DNA of 64,000 nt from Capitulum mitella (GCA_030062745.1 CP099843.1:18952997-19016996), one strand, 5' to 3'. Counted from the stretch's first letter, positions 44,010-56,517 are shown. Notes: a model not told the origin generated them from the sequence alone. Numbers and translations are program-made.

Positions 44010-45230
44010 TTAACCCTATTCCCGGTAGGGGGGGCCGAATCCACCCCCCTTGGGTTTTTTCTTTGCCAATTCCAGGCTTTTTAACGCAGCTTCACGAAAC
44101 TCGGTGACTTTTCCTAGCTTTTCTCTCTACGTGCCGTGACAAAATTTCAAAATTCTATTTTACTCAGGGGCGGAGCCAGGCAACGTATTTGGGAGGCACC
44201 TCAGGACATTTTTGGCCATGTTGAGGGGAAAAGGAAAATGTCTGCCAAAAGCAGAGTTTTTAAGATAGAACTCAAAACCTTATATGGATGAATAGCCAAA
44301 TAATTGGGCAATGTGCAGATGTAATTTCGTTTATTTGAGATTACTTTACAAGGTCAGGTGAAGGTCAAAAGTCAACATTTGTTTTTTTGCAATAATTTCG
44401 GCGCCGTTTTTTCAAATTCCAAACCCGGAATATGTATCACGTAGAATAGTGCCCTCTACTTGTGTATCAAGTTTCAGCTTGATATCAGGTCGGGTCACGG
44501 AGCTATGACCTAAAATGTCAGTGCGCGTACCCTATATCGCAATAGCCATAAACTGAAATTTTTGAAAAAGAGTGAATTCAAGTGATTGAAAACGCTTACA
44601 GATAATATTAAATGCACACGAGATCATTTCCAGGTGACCCCAAGGTCACTGGAGGTCATTTAAGATGAAAGGTCACAAGTTGATCTGAAGAACGTGTAAC
44701 CATGACAGTTCCCCTTTTTCATGTCCCTGGCACCGCCTATGCTAACATGACACAAACATTGTAATGCGACTTGTACTTCTTTAGCATAACACGACTAGCA
44801 GAAGCCAAAAAAGTGTTTTTGCCTCTTTTATTCATTCAGTTGTCAGAAAACTTATCCTCCTATTTTTGAAACCCTGTGAACGCCCATGAATTTTCTCAAA
44901 ATTTCAGATTTGTGTACCCATGATGAAACCCCTATCCATAATCTCTTGATTCATACCAGTTTCACTAAAATCGGTCCATAAACAACGGAGTTATAAAAAG
45001 TCCAAAAACACCCCTAATTTTGACATTTTTGCCCCCCTGTATCCACACATTTCAAAAATTTTCAAAATTTCATTTAAAAAAATGTAGTTCACGTCATGGC
45101 GAATCGATTGCCATTTGTTGCGATGAAATCGGACAGAGTAGTTCTCGAGATCTCAGGGAGGGGGAGCAGAATCGGCCCCCCCCCTGCCGGGAATCGACCA
45201 TACCGTCTAGCCCTCCGGGAATAGGGTTAA
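44010..45230 (+). mobile_element. piggyBac-like non-autonomous element, copy B
   Basis: Starts TTAACCCTATTCCCGG and ends CCGGGAATAGGGTTAA, with the same internal order as copy A, including CTTGTGTATCAAGTTTCAGC and TCCGTTGTTTATGGACCG-like blocks. It differs mainly by an extra CTCAGGGGCGGAGCCAGGCA stretch near 44163 that copy A lacks. 1221 bases, no coding. Confidence 0.88.
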
Positions 45231-45368
45231 GAATGAGTAAGACTTAGCACTTTAAAATGCTTCAGACGCTTGCTATCCGATGAGGACCATCGCGGTCACA
45301 TTATTTTTCCATGACATCCCTCGAGAAAAACAATAAGGCAGTAGCCCGTCAACGTCCTGACTGCGTTG

Positions 45369-45650
45369 CATGTAAAAACATTCAACGCTCAGGTATGCAG
45401 AGTTTCGGAACGATCATAGCAGTCGTCCTGGGGAAGCTTGCAGAAAACTAAAGGGCAGGAGTTGCATCCCCTGTCCTTGGTTTGGGTCTGACTGCATTTG
45501 AAACTCTGCAACTGTATGGTACTGACTGCATTGCATAAGAGATTCAACGCTCAACTATGCAGAATTTCGGAGCGATCATAGCAGTCGTCCTGGGGAAGCT
45601 TGCAAAAAAAACAAGGGACAGGGGTTGCATCCCCGTTGCATCTGTACTGT
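45369..45650 (+). repeat. Two direct copies of a block of about 110 bases
   Basis: ATTCAACGCTCAGGTATGCA (45381) and ATTCAACGCTCAACTATGCA (45541) each lead to CGATCATAGCAGTCGTCCTG, GGGAAGCTTGCA and GGTTGCATCCCC-like ends. The spacing is about 160 bases. Confidence 0.9.
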
Positions 45651-46360
45651 GCTTTGCTCCATGTATATGGTTTTTAAACCAACGTGGATACGAGCAATTT
45701 TTAAGAGTGCCATGAATGGATCTCTTACCATATGCGACACAAAGCGGTCCAATCCCCCATACCGAATCAGCAGGTAGTCCATAGCAACGGTTTTTAGGCT
45801 TATATTCCTTCCATGCGACTCACAGAGGCACATTCTGATCTTCACCACACCTCTACCATACGCTTCACTGAATACGGATTGAGCATGGCGCAGATCGCGA
45901 CGCAGGGCGAAGGTCAGCAGGCGCAGCGCAGACGCAGATCGCGCGCGACCGTTTTTCGTCTTTTGACTGATTTCGAGAAACAGCTCCATGTCACGGGGAA
46001 CCTTGAGCTTATGAGAATCCATGCCCTGTTTACCCATTTTTCGCACCGTGTTTCTCCCTGTTAATGTCCTGGGTCTGCAGCTGGCCATTGCTTTAGCAAT
46101 CATAAGTTGCCTTGAAACTGCACGTTTCTAGGAACCCTGGCTAGTGTGCATTAGGGGCTAGTCAGGGTGTCCAATTCCGCACATTTGAGTGCTTCGATTG
46201 AAATGCGGGAATCACCTATATATTTTCATTAGGGCGTTGTAATTTCCTCTTTATGCTTTGTAATCCAGTAATTTAGGTGTGCTGGTCCCCCAAATTCCGA
46301 GTACGGAAATTCTATAGTTCTGGCTCATTCATTGTTTAAACCTTAGGTGTGTGTGTTACA
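45651..46360. other. Intergenic, nothing recognised
   Basis: A 175-codon minus-strand frame (45576-46103) overlaps the repeat on its left and shows no domain, so it is not called as a gene. Confidence 0.5.
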
Positions 46361-46900
46361 GAGCCGGATCCAGGATTTCGTCAAGAGGAAGGGGAATGGC
46401 CAGCGTGCCCCCCCCCCCCTCTCGGTCGCCCCCCCCCTTCATTTTTGCTCTTCAGGTATAGAGAAAACGTTGATATGCTCGGGTCCAGGCTGAAAATATT
46501 GACGCAATTTTTCGTTTTTACCATAGAAAGTAAACAAAAAATTCAAGCACGTCACTTCATTCGAAAAAAATTGTGTCTTGCTCCCCTACAAAACGGCCAA
46601 AATATGACAAAACGATGCCGGATTTTAGGCGGTTGTATCCTTGCCTCTACTTGAAATGTCGTGTCTGTATCAGGTCCAGGAAGCCCCTCTGCCCCCTTGT
46701 AGCTTCTGGGGGCTTTTTTGCTACCTTTTTGGTGGGCTCGGGCCGTCTGCCGTATCAGGGCCCTTTGGTAGTCTCAAGTTCCTTTACAGTTTCACATGTT
46801 CCTCGGTACGTCCCAGGCGCCCCTTTGGCAGTTTAAGGGGCACCTCGGACAGTTAAATTGACCCATCTGACAGTTTCAAAGGCCAAAATGCCCCTAAGTA
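46361..46900 (+). mobile_element. CGGATCCAGG family, partial copy
   Basis: Begins GAGCCGGATCCAGGATTTCG, as does 47871, and follows the same order: a C-rich patch, a TGATATGCTCGG..TCCAGGCTGAAA block, an AAAACGGCCAAAATATGACA block, and TCGTGTCTGTATCAGGTCCA. The similarity ends near 46900. Confidence 0.8.
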
Positions 46901-47870
46901 CAAGAACCAATTGAAGAAAAATGCACCCCAACCATTTTCAGAACTGTTGGGATGCCATTAATGCCACAACAATGGTATTTCCTTAACTTTATTGCCAGAC
47001 GGGAACGGCGACGGTGAGACGTCTTCAAACCTGGGATGGGATGGGAGGAATTTTTAATCCTGGCATGAGAATGGCGTCAGGTATTTTGTCAATTCCATGA
47101 TTAGGATAGCAATGGAGTTTTTCGGTTCCGCAGTAAACACCCTAGGATGAGATGGACCCATGATGTATTTTGACAGGTCAGACATTCAAATTGCATTATG
47201 GTCCTGTTTTTCAAAATCTCTGCTTGTGATATATTCTGTCTACATACAGCGTTGGATTAGAAACAAACCGTAAATTGTCCGCCCGCACTTGTTTCCCCTC
47301 CCTCTCCTCACGCAGGATCTCGCCGTGATTGCTTTCGCGAACATTAATTCGCGGACAGTGGGCTGAAATATTGTGGGAACAGCGCGGAGACAAACACTGC
47401 GCCTCACCCGCGCTATTGCACGCCATTGTTCAAGGTCATAGCTGCCTGGCGGATCAAAACAAGAGAAATACAAGCCTTTGAATGTCGCAGACAAGTGTGC
47501 TTCTTCAAATATTTGTGCTGCGTCATGTTGCTTCAAGCGCATTTGTTGAGCGAACGCCTGTCCATCTGCTTGCCTTTCATTACAGGGTGCGCCAGTTCGT
47601 TCGGTAGTTTAGTATGTTGACGTTCGTTTCCAGTACCTTCCAATAGCCTGTTAAGTTTCGGGTTCACTAGAAATGGTTACAGATCAATAGTACTACCCAG
47701 CAAACGTGAAGAATGGTGTGCTTTTTTGGATACGTGAGCACCACTATTGGTTGGAAATGCAGATTGGTGGGAAATGCAGCAAGTGGAAATGGGAATGGAA
47801 AAGTAATATTGGTTGGAAACGATAAAATCTAATTTCGGAGACGTACTGCATCACGTCATAGGTGTGAACA
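46901..47870. other. Intergenic, nothing recognised
   Basis: A 100-codon minus-strand frame at 47240-47542 has no recognisable domain. Confidence 0.5.
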
Positions 47871-49375
47871 GGGGCGGATCCAGGATTTCGTCAAGGGTGG
47901 GGGCGAATGGCCAGCGCGGGACCTCCTCCCGGCAGGGGCTCCCCCTTTTTTATTCTTCAGATGCGAAAAATCAGTGATCTGCTCGGTTCCATGTTGAAAC
48001 ATTTGATGTAGTTTTGTGTGTTTCTTTTTTGTCATGTAAAGTAACCAAAAAAAATCAAGTGCGTCGCCTCATCTGAGAAAATTTTGCGTTTTGTTCCCCT
48101 GCAAAGTGGTCGAAATATGACAACGGCGAGATTTTAGGTGGCTGCGTCTCTCCCTTCTACTTGAAATGTCGTGTCTGTATTTGGTCCAGAAGCACCTCTG
48201 TCCCTCTATTGCTTCCTGGAGGCTTTTTCACTGGCTTTCTGGTGGTCTCGGGCCGTATGCCGTGTCAGGGCCCTCTATGGCCTCAGGTTCCTTTTACAGT
48301 TTCACGTGTCCCTCGGTACGTCTGATACGTTCCTTTGGCAGTTTCAGGGACATCTTGGACAGTGTCATGGACCCATCTGGCACCTTCAGGGACACTTAAG
48401 CCACCTCGGGTTTTCTCCTGTAGTCCTTGGGGATTTTTTTTTGCCGTTTACGGAGCCCCTCAGGCAATAACGAGGGCCCTCTATAGGTTTCTCCATCTGC
48501 CGTAACAGAGGCGGCTCTAGCAAGTCCTCTGGATCCTTTGGCCATTTTAGGAGCTGTCTGGACGTCTCAAAGTTTAATATTTTCAGGGGCCTCTCTGGTC
48601 GTCTCAAGGGCCCTACTGCTAGAGACTGCTAGTTAGCAGCCTTTGAAACTGCTAATTCAAAAAGGCCTCTCAAAGGCCCCTCTCTAGCAGTCTCAGTGGA
48701 TCGTCTGTTGTCCTAGGCGTCCCTCTTGTCGTCTCTGGGGAGCATTTTTGCAGTTTCAGGGGCCCTCTGGCAGTAAGAGCGGTTTCACGGACCCTTTGCT
48801 GTGTTGGGGCCCCTCTCGCGGTCCCAGAGGACACTTGGAAAATTCCAGGAACCCTTCTATTCATTTTAGGGGCCATCTTGCCGTCCAAGGGTCTCATTAA
48901 CCCTCCCGGAGACCCTCTCACTACATCAGAAACCTTCAGCTTTTCACTCAGATCCATAAAACCCATTTGGAGCCCCTGTGCCATTCCAGGGGCCTCTACG
49001 CCGTCCTAAGGACTCAGTTCTCTTCCTGGCCGTCTCAGGGGTCCTGTAATCCTTCTGGCATTCTCAGGGGCAATCTGCCGTGTCGGGGCCCTGCTGTGGT
49101 ACCAGAGGCTCTTTCAGAGCCTTCAGGGGCCCTTCTATGCGTCTTAGGGTCACCTAAACCTCCCAGAGGCCACCCTGACTGCATCAAAACCCGCCAAATT
49201 TTCACAGAGACCCTGTGAGGCTCGTACAGGCCACTTCAGGACCCCTTTTGAGTCTGAAGGGAGCCCTTTTCGGGGCCGGCACGAGAGGGGCCCCTTCGAA
49301 ACCCTACTCGTGGGTCCCTTTCTCAGGCCTTGGGGTGGGGGCGATCGCCCCCATGGCCCCCCTTGGATCCGCACT
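47871..49375 (+). mobile_element. CGGATCCAGG family, full-length copy
   Basis: Left end GGGGCGGATCCAGG; right end CCTTGGATCCGCAC, the inverse with mismatches. Between about 48200 and 49330 the sequence is built of degenerate units of about 30 bases around TCTCAGGGGCCCTCTGGCAG. The CCTCTGG/CAGGGG words make many open frames on both strands, none with a recognisable domain. It is probably a non-autonomous DNA element with an internal minisatellite. Confidence 0.6.
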
Positions 49376-49621
49376 TGGGTGTAAATCAGACGTATGCCTG
49401 ATTCTGAATCGAATCGAATCAACACTGAATCAGTTAGGGAATTTAGCGTTTTTGTCCTGAATTAGAATCTGAATCGATTTAGTTAAATCCCAAAGGAAAT
49501 CAAGAGCAGAGTTGAATCTCACACTTGTACGAAGAATCATCCGTGAACTGATTCACCAAAAGTTCACAGATAGCACAATGACAGATCAAAAAGTTCCTTC
49601 AGTATTCGATATATATATACA

Positions 49622-49629
49622 TAGAGAGG

Positions 49630-49660
<31 letters not shown>

Positions 49661-49693
49661 GGAGAGAGAGAGAGAAAGAGAGAGAGAGGGAGA
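49622..49693. repeat. (GA)n microsatellite
   Basis: About 70 bases of AGAGAG with a few GGAG interruptions. Confidence 0.95.
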
Positions 49694-51475
49694 ATGAAGA
49701 TGATAATGGAACTAAACTACTTCGAAAGACAAAAGCAGTAATCGACGTTTCGACTTTATTATTACTTTTATCAGGAATGCTGTTTTTTTTTTAGTTTGTT
49801 GTTTTCGATCCACAAAAATGTGGTCACAATACGTGAAGAACATTACACCTACACATAGAAGATTATAAACGAGTGAGTTGAAAAACATCCTATGTTAACA
49901 TATGTATATATCTATATCTATATATAGATATATATATTTATATATACATTTACCTTCCTGGACCTATTGCAAGAGTAACTTTCGCGAAATTTCTCCCATT
50001 TTGATCGGCATTTACTTCTTTCATGTGGACGTTGCATGTCGCATGCTAAGCGTTGCCGTCTCCAATGTTGTCTGTAGTGCGGGCGGCTTAGTAAGTAACA
50101 GGTAGTAAGAGAGCACGCAGGCACGCGTCGGCTTGGGTGCCTGTTTGAAGCCGTCCGAATCCATGCTGTTGGGTTTTGGAGTATTATGTGGCATGGACTG
50201 GGCCAGCAATCAATGAGCGCGATCTTGGCTATTCACGAACTGCATGGCAGTCGGGAAACACAGCTCCTGAAATACTGGAACTTTTTGTGGACTTCCAGCC
50301 AAGCCGTGAAATAGACGGGATAAATGGAGCGCCGTTTGCCAGATGACGACGAAAATGGGCCATTTACTCCATTTCTGTTCTCGTGAAGGCGCCACTAAAG
50401 TTAATGCTACTTTCCATACATGACAGGTCTGGCTTGGATACAGGCTTTCGTTTAAGCTCTGCTTTGTCAAAACTGGTCATGTGGGTCGGCAGATCTCAAG
50501 GTGGTCCAATCGCCCCCTCCCCCAGCATGGAGAAATCCTTGGCAAAAAAAAAACAGGTAAAGTGTAAAGTTAGCCCGCAAAAATATATATTTACTCATCT
50601 CTCCCAGTTTCACAGTATTTGTCGAATTAACCATCGGCGTGTGACAACTTAATTACAGACTAGATTAGTTTCCCAGAGATATGGCAAATTTATATCTTAT
50701 TTGCAAATTAACTGACCGCGTGGCCTGGGGAAAATATGGCGGACTTGGATTCCAGAAAAAAAATGAATGGCCTGACCCATTGCCTAGCCGCCACGTGGCA
50801 CGTGACCATAGAGGGTCACCCTGGCACGGGCGGCCGCGTCGTAGCATTGTACGGCACGAAAAAGATTCCTCCGAGGTCCTGTTTGGTGAAAAAGCCGGAG
50901 GCAAATTTATCCATTGAACTGGAATTGCACTATTTGGTGGGAAATCAAGGGCATAGGCAACAGGCTCTTCTTAACATGTGCCCGGATCCCAAATCCACGA
51001 ATGCAAACCATTTAGGTAAAATCGAAATAATAATAAAAATAATCATATATATTTCATACGTTTCAGGAAAACACCTTCTTGAATGCTACGAATGATATGT
51101 GCCCTGAAAAAACGCCCAAACCAAAAAGTGAAACAAAACCTGGGCTCCCACAATACGTTCGACACACACTGCTTTTGGTGAAATAGATTCCATCTAATGA
51201 TAGGGCAGGGTCAGCTGGCAACGGTGCCCTTCCATGTGTATTCATAATTGCAAACAATGCAGGTGAACTGTTTATCTGCACTCTCCGACCTGGAATGCCA
51301 ACTTCAGACAACCGCTGGGAAATGTGACAGAAACCTCGCAAAACTGATATTTTTTCACCGTTTGTCGCGATGTACTCTTTATTTGCAGCGCCTCTTTGAC
51401 CATGCAGTTGCCGAACACTTTTGTTTTTTTCATTTTCTTTTTTTTGGGCAGTACCAAACCCTCTTGTGATAAAAG
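49694..51475. other. Intergenic, nothing recognised
   Basis: Contains a TATATCTATATATAGATA-type tract near 49901-49948. Frames up to 138 codons show no domain. Confidence 0.5.
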
Positions 51476-51612
51476 TCAAAAGAGATAATCAAGTTTCTCC
51501 ATGTCTGTGCCGGGTCCTCCCAATACTCTGATCGACATTTCAATTGACGTCATCTTAAGAATGGTCGGTGCGCTTCTCGTGTCGGCGAAACACGCTGCAA
51601 GTCTGCCGCCGG

Positions 51613-51840
51613 GCGGCTGGCTGGCTGGCTGGCTGGCTGGCTGGTTGGCTGGGTGGTTGGGTGGCTGGCCGGCTCGCCGGCTAGTCGTCTGCCTGGGTGG
51701 CTGACTGGTTGTTTCGCTGGCTGGCTGGCTGGCTGGTTGGGTGCTGGCCGGCTGGCCGGCTAGTCGGCTGGCTGGGTGGCTGACAGGCTGGTTGGCTGGC
51801 TGGTTGGCTGGCTGGCTGGCTGATAGACTGGCTGGCTGGC
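51613..51840. repeat. (GGCT)n-based minisatellite
   Basis: Mostly TGGC/TGGT tetramers with CCGGCT interruptions. On the minus strand it keeps a frame open that reads Q-P-A-S/Q-P-A-N repeats, preceded by a hydrophobic stretch (YVLLGVCWFVAVWPVVSA). That frame has no ATG near its start, so a gene is not called, but it could be an exon of the neighbouring minus-strand gene. Confidence 0.85.
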
Positions 51841-52030
51841 GGGTCCGCCTCTCAGTCACCGCCTCCACTTCAGCTGAGACTACCGGCCACACTGCGACGA
51901 ACCAGCAGACCCCGAGCAACACGTAGATCTTGTCCGTTGTTGGCAGGCAGCAGAGGCACTCGGCGGCCAGTGCCGAAACCGTCCTCCGTCCTACGGCTGC
52001 CGTCTACTCTTTCACATTGGCCTGGTCTTA

Positions 52031-52321
52031 CTATTCAGACTTAGCCGGGAGAGGCTCGGCCGGTGCGACCTGACGAACGTACGTGCCCACCAGGCCCGGG
52101 TACAGCGCTGAGAGCAGCCGGCACACCTGCGCTGAGTGATGGAACCCGACGCAGGTGGGGCCGGCCTGTTGGCAGTGGATGCCGCACTGCAGGACAGTGG
52201 CGGCAGGCGCCGTCGCCAACTCAGAGCCGCCCTTGCTCTCGGGAACCTCCTGACGGAACAGAGAGGCGCTGACCAGCGCCGCCCAGCAGGCCAGCAGCCA
52301 GAACGTGCGCGCCGCCGCCAT
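52031..52321 (-). CDS. Secreted PAN/apple-like protein or its first exon
   Basis: A 96-codon frame from ATG at 52321 (context GCGACATGG, a good start) to TAG. Residues 1-19 (MAAARTFWLLACWAALVSA) are a clear signal peptide. Residues 46-68 carry C-x3-C-x6-C-V-G-F-x7-C, the cysteine spacing and GF core typical of PAN/apple modules in secreted invertebrate proteins, where they mediate binding to proteins or sugars. A full PAN module is longer than this, and ATA/GTAAGA just before the stop could act as a donor, so this may be a first exon rather than a whole gene. No second exon could be placed. A 35-bp repeat lies just upstream. Confidence 0.6.
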   Translation of the reverse strand: MAAARTFWLLACWAALVSASLFRQEVPESKGGSELATAPAATVLQCGIHCQQAGPTCVGFHHSAQVCRLLSALYPGLVGTYVRQVAPAEPLPAKSE

Positions 52322-52405
52322 GTCGCTCCGTCACACCCACTGCCGCCGCGCCGACGGGGCCCGGGCTTTTGATTGCGCACCAGCGGGCGCCGGCCGCACC
52401 GTGAC

Positions 52406-52545
52406 GGTACCGACGGCACCATTCGGCGCTCCTGGTGACAGGTACCCACGGCACCAATCGGCATTCCTGATTACAGGTACCGACGGCACCAATCGACGCT
52501 CATGGTGACAGGTACCGACGGACGCCGGTGCATCACTCGGCGCTC
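52406..52545 (-). repeat. 35-bp tandem repeat upstream of the PAN-like gene
   Basis: Units start at 52406, 52441, 52476 and 52511 (last one imperfect), each beginning GGTACCGACGGCACCA on the plus strand. The array starts 85 bases upstream of the ATG at 52321, where a promoter would be expected. Confidence 0.9.
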
Positions 52546-53296
52546 ATTAGGCACTAGGCCTGTTTACGCCTCGGCCGGATTCGATGACCTTGACCATGAT
52601 GACCACCGGGAGAACGTTACAGTACGGTTAGGTTTTCTGACAGCTTTCATTATTGTTTACTGCATCGTGAGTGGTGAAAGATACTTATCATATCTGTTGG
52701 GCCGATTCTTTTGTGGGTAACGATTTGTAAAGACAAAATTATGTATTACCTCAGAAAACTTGTCTTACATTGGTATGTAAGTTAAAAACCAATTCAAGTA
52801 AAAGTCACGGAATAAGTTAAACTAAACGAGAAAAGCATCCTTTTTACAATCCCGGCTCACTGATGCCGGGACAAAGGAAGAAATATAGGACCGACCCTGG
52901 TGGAGGTTACGCATTGGACGCAGCTGCTAAAGAAAAGAAATGTGGGGTTTCAGTTCTTTGGCGCCAAAGCCAATAACAAAAACAATGATGTGACGAGCAC
53001 AGCAGCATGAGATCGTGACATTCGTTGGCATTCGTTCCTCTATACGGGCTTGGGTTCTAGTCTGCTTTGCACGAGCAGTTGTAATTTGGGTGCTTAGGGG
53101 AAATGACATTTTGAAAGAAATCGAGCTATAGTACCAGAGTCGCTTGTTTAAAATGAAGTCACCTTTATTTCGCATGGTTGCGCATATCTGGCTGGTAAGA
53201 ATCTTGATTTAGTTATTTGCGTATTTCTTACACACGGGACCCATACAACATGTGCCTGTTTTTCACATGCATATGCAAACATGCGGTTGAATCAAC
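52546..53296. other. Intergenic, nothing recognised
   Basis: No supported feature. Confidence 0.5.
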
Positions 53297-53318
53297 ACAC
53301 ACACACACACAGATATAC

Positions 53319-53356
<38 letters not shown>

Positions 53357-53375
53357 ATGTGCGTGTGTGTGTGTT
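53297..53375. repeat. Compound microsatellite (CA)n(TA)n(TG)n
   Basis: CA units pass through ATATAT into TG units, so the tract is itself largely self-complementary. Confidence 0.95.
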
Positions 53376-55384
53376 TCGGATAAGCACAACTCTGTTGAAT
53401 AAATATTACTTGATTCCAAGTCTAAGTCAAAGATGTACGTTAACGTGAATATGATGAAAAGAAATGGGATAAAAGTTTGGACGTTTTCAACCAGTTTTTG
53501 GCTGATGGCGAGGTTCGTGAGAGCAAGCGGACTTGAGAACAAAAAAGCCAGAGCTGTAGGGGAGCCGGGCAACTTGGTACAAAATTTCGGAAACGCGTAA
53601 TATCTCGCTTGTTTGAAAAAAAAACGTGGAAAATAACTGCAATCCAAATTATGGCTGATCATTCAAGAATCGGTAAAGATCGTCATCTTTTTTGCGGGGG
53701 GATCTTTTCCGTTTGCTTGTAGAAAGCGACATGTGACGTAAGATCACTTGTATCGTATCAGCCCGTGGATGGGTAGGTTCTTACAGACAAAGGGGTACAG
53801 TGGTATAATGGCTGCTAAATATAACAAGTTTCTTCTAAAGACATGAAGCTGTTGCCTCAGTGGAACTTAAACCTGGCGAATATAGCCATGCCAAAGTTGA
53901 GAAAATATCTGTGACCAAGTAATGCCGACATGTGCCCAAAAAATTCTCTTGCAAGCTTATGAAAAAGGGTTTACATTTTTTATAAGATTCCGAATCGCAA
54001 TATTATTTGGCGAGAACGACTTTAAATCATTCGCACGTCATCCCCACCGACAAGAGTATTCGCAAGGTAGTGGTATGCATGTGTGCCGTCTTCGCATTAG
54101 ATCACTGAAATTAAAGTGCGGAGATATTGATGAGGACAGCAGAGTGCTGGACAGTGCCTTAAATTAATTGAATCATGGATAATTGTAATGGGTATTGTGT
54201 CATGGATTCAAATTTTGAAGGTATTGAACGTATATATGTAAGCAGCATCCATGGTTACCTGGGCTCGCCTCTTTCAAGCTCCAGATGGCAGTGGTGGCGC
54301 AGCCAGAAAAGCTGGAAACCCGAAAATTCAGATCTTTGGACCCATAAGGACGACTTGTTTGAAATCCGAGGGAATAAATCCGACGTTGATACAGCCTGTA
54401 TCCACGTGTCCCGCACGCGTAATTCTGCTGCCGGTTCGAACATATTAGGTGACCTAGCGACCGCGTTATCCCACCAAACTCCGAAATCACTTGGCACTAC
54501 GCTGGAAAACTGACGTAACGGTGGCTTACAGGAAGATGTTGGCAAATCAAGAAAACTTTTAAAGGGCAATATGTCAGGACTAAAATTTTCGCCTACCAAA
54601 TTCTTACCGCTTCTCACCTTTCCGCGATTATGCGCGGAATGTTTGTCAAATGACCCTGACAGACTGTAGTGGGCACCAGAACCAATATATCTAGTTTTCT
54701 GTGACAGTTTTGTGACAGTTTGTGACAAAGACAAACGCCTTCCTTCGGCGGGAAAAGTCGTTATATCAACCTATCGTGCATACCTCTTTATCGTTTATCC
54801 CTGGTCTCGCCGGCTTCGTCTTATATGTTTTCTCGGTTTGGTGGATCGGTCTTATGGTTTCGAAGATCGGCTCCTCCAAGCCCAGTGATTTAGTGGTTTT
54901 TCGTTCTAAAACCATTTTTTCCAGAAAATCTAGGAGCCAATTTTGTTTTGACGTACTAAGTCAAGTCTCCCAACTTCTGACCACCAAGACACGTAAAAAT
55001 ATCAACGACAGTGATGCTGTCCACCCTTGTATCGAAGCTATCCCGTCGCCAAAGGTTCCAACATTCAAAAGTCTGAAAAGAATATGGCTAGAGAGGATTA
55101 AAGCCGAACGAGCCTGATATATGACTGAGCAAGTTTCGACTTCGACTTCGGGAGCGTTCGTAAAAAACCCGTGGTTGATGTTTTACGTCTAAACCGAACC
55201 CTGGGGCCAAGGTAGCCACCAGGCGAATTTTCGTGATATCTCAAACACGAAGGAAGGCACGGGATTAAAACTTTCAGTGCACCCTTTGCTACATTAAATC
55301 TGCACACTCCGATGTAAATGCGACTATCTTGGTCACTCATGTTTATGTCCTAATAATGAAATTATTACCCTGGAAACAAACTCT
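53376..55384. other. Intergenic, nothing recognised
   Basis: Frames of 131, 144 and 159 codons occur on the two strands, but none has a recognisable domain or good splice context. Confidence 0.45.
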
Positions 55385-56075
55385 CTAACCGTCGCCGGGC
55401 GAAGGGGTGGTTGCCATCCCCCATAAAACTTTTCTGTACGACCGACGAGCGGCCTGTGTCAACTACCTGCAACTTTCTATACCTGACTTAATATATTCTG
55501 CACTCCCTTCCCCCCCAGAAAAATAATATATTAACAGATCACGTCAAGTTACTGAGTTATGCCGCCATTTTCGAGGCAGCGTAAGTCGTTTTTCTGGATC
55601 TGAGTTACGTTTTGGCATCTTTCTTAGGAGTTTCAGGAGGCATGGCGGCAATTATTGATGCACGGCTGTCTCAGCGTATGCTTGGCGACGTACCGGGGTT
55701 TGGAAGGCCAGTGACCTTTTCTTTCTCACTCCACTCAATTATCAGAATACTATTCGGTGGCAACAAACCTTGGTTTTTGACACTAGCCATTTAACTGGAG
55801 ACGATAATGACATTTGGCCTCTCGTTAACCGGGCCTTGACGCAGAGAAACAAAAATAATTTTTTAAGACGAAGGTTGATCATTTTGATAGCAAACCACCA
55901 CAAGGGCGCAGTTTGCAGGCCCTTCTACTATCCTGAAACGGTCAAGTCATAAATCTTTAGAATCAGAAAGAAACCAGCTTCACCTTAGTTCTTGTTTCGT
56001 CTGCTCTACCTGAGTTAAGAACGAAATGGGTAGGGGTAGCAATCACCCCCGTTGTCGGGCGTGTCGGCGAAAATC
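55385..56075. mobile_element. Candidate element related to the TTAACCTTCGCCG family
   Basis: The left end CTAACCGTCGCCGGGCGAAG and the following GGTTGCCATCCCCC are matched, in reverse and imperfectly, by GGGTAGGGGTAGCAATCACC and GTCGGGCGTGTCGGCGA at 56029-56070. The left end also resembles the start of the elements at 28817 and 39711. No coding. Confidence 0.45.
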
Positions 56076-56517
56076 CTTACGTACGACGAGGGTAATGTTC
56101 CGAGGTTGCATCATACAGGGCTATTGATTCGCGCTGGAGTCGTTAAAACTAGTTCAGTAATATGAGATATGTCTTGGGGAGGAACCAACATTTGCGCTCA
56201 CTCAGCCAATGACATTACGCCAGATATCCCACTTTTTGGCGGATTAATACGCTTAAGATACAAACACGTCAGTCATATGGTATGTCACGTCACACCTCAC
56301 ACGAGAAGCGTACGTTCTCTAAAAGTGGCTACACTCAATGACGCGCAGACCTTAGGCGCGCAGCAGTCCTGCTGGTGGCAAGAAGTAGCGGCCATCGCTA
56401 GAGCTTCACAATGGTCGTCACTCATCTCCAGCTGCGCCACGAAGTTCCGGTAAAACATCTGTCCGAGGCGAGCCCGAGTTCGAGGAGACCAACAGCCAAG
56501 TGGCAGCATAGTTTACG

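Noticed and set aside
45576-46103. 175-codon minus-strand frame
   Set aside because: It runs into the direct repeat at 45531-45650, has no recognisable domain and no splice or start context that supports a gene.
51476-51922. 148-codon minus-strand frame as an independent gene
   Set aside because: It begins at GTG rather than ATG and is mostly minisatellite; it was kept only as a possible exon.
54255-55117. Frames of 159 and 131 codons on opposite strands
   Set aside because: They partly oppose one another, lack any recognised domain and show no splice signals that would extend them.
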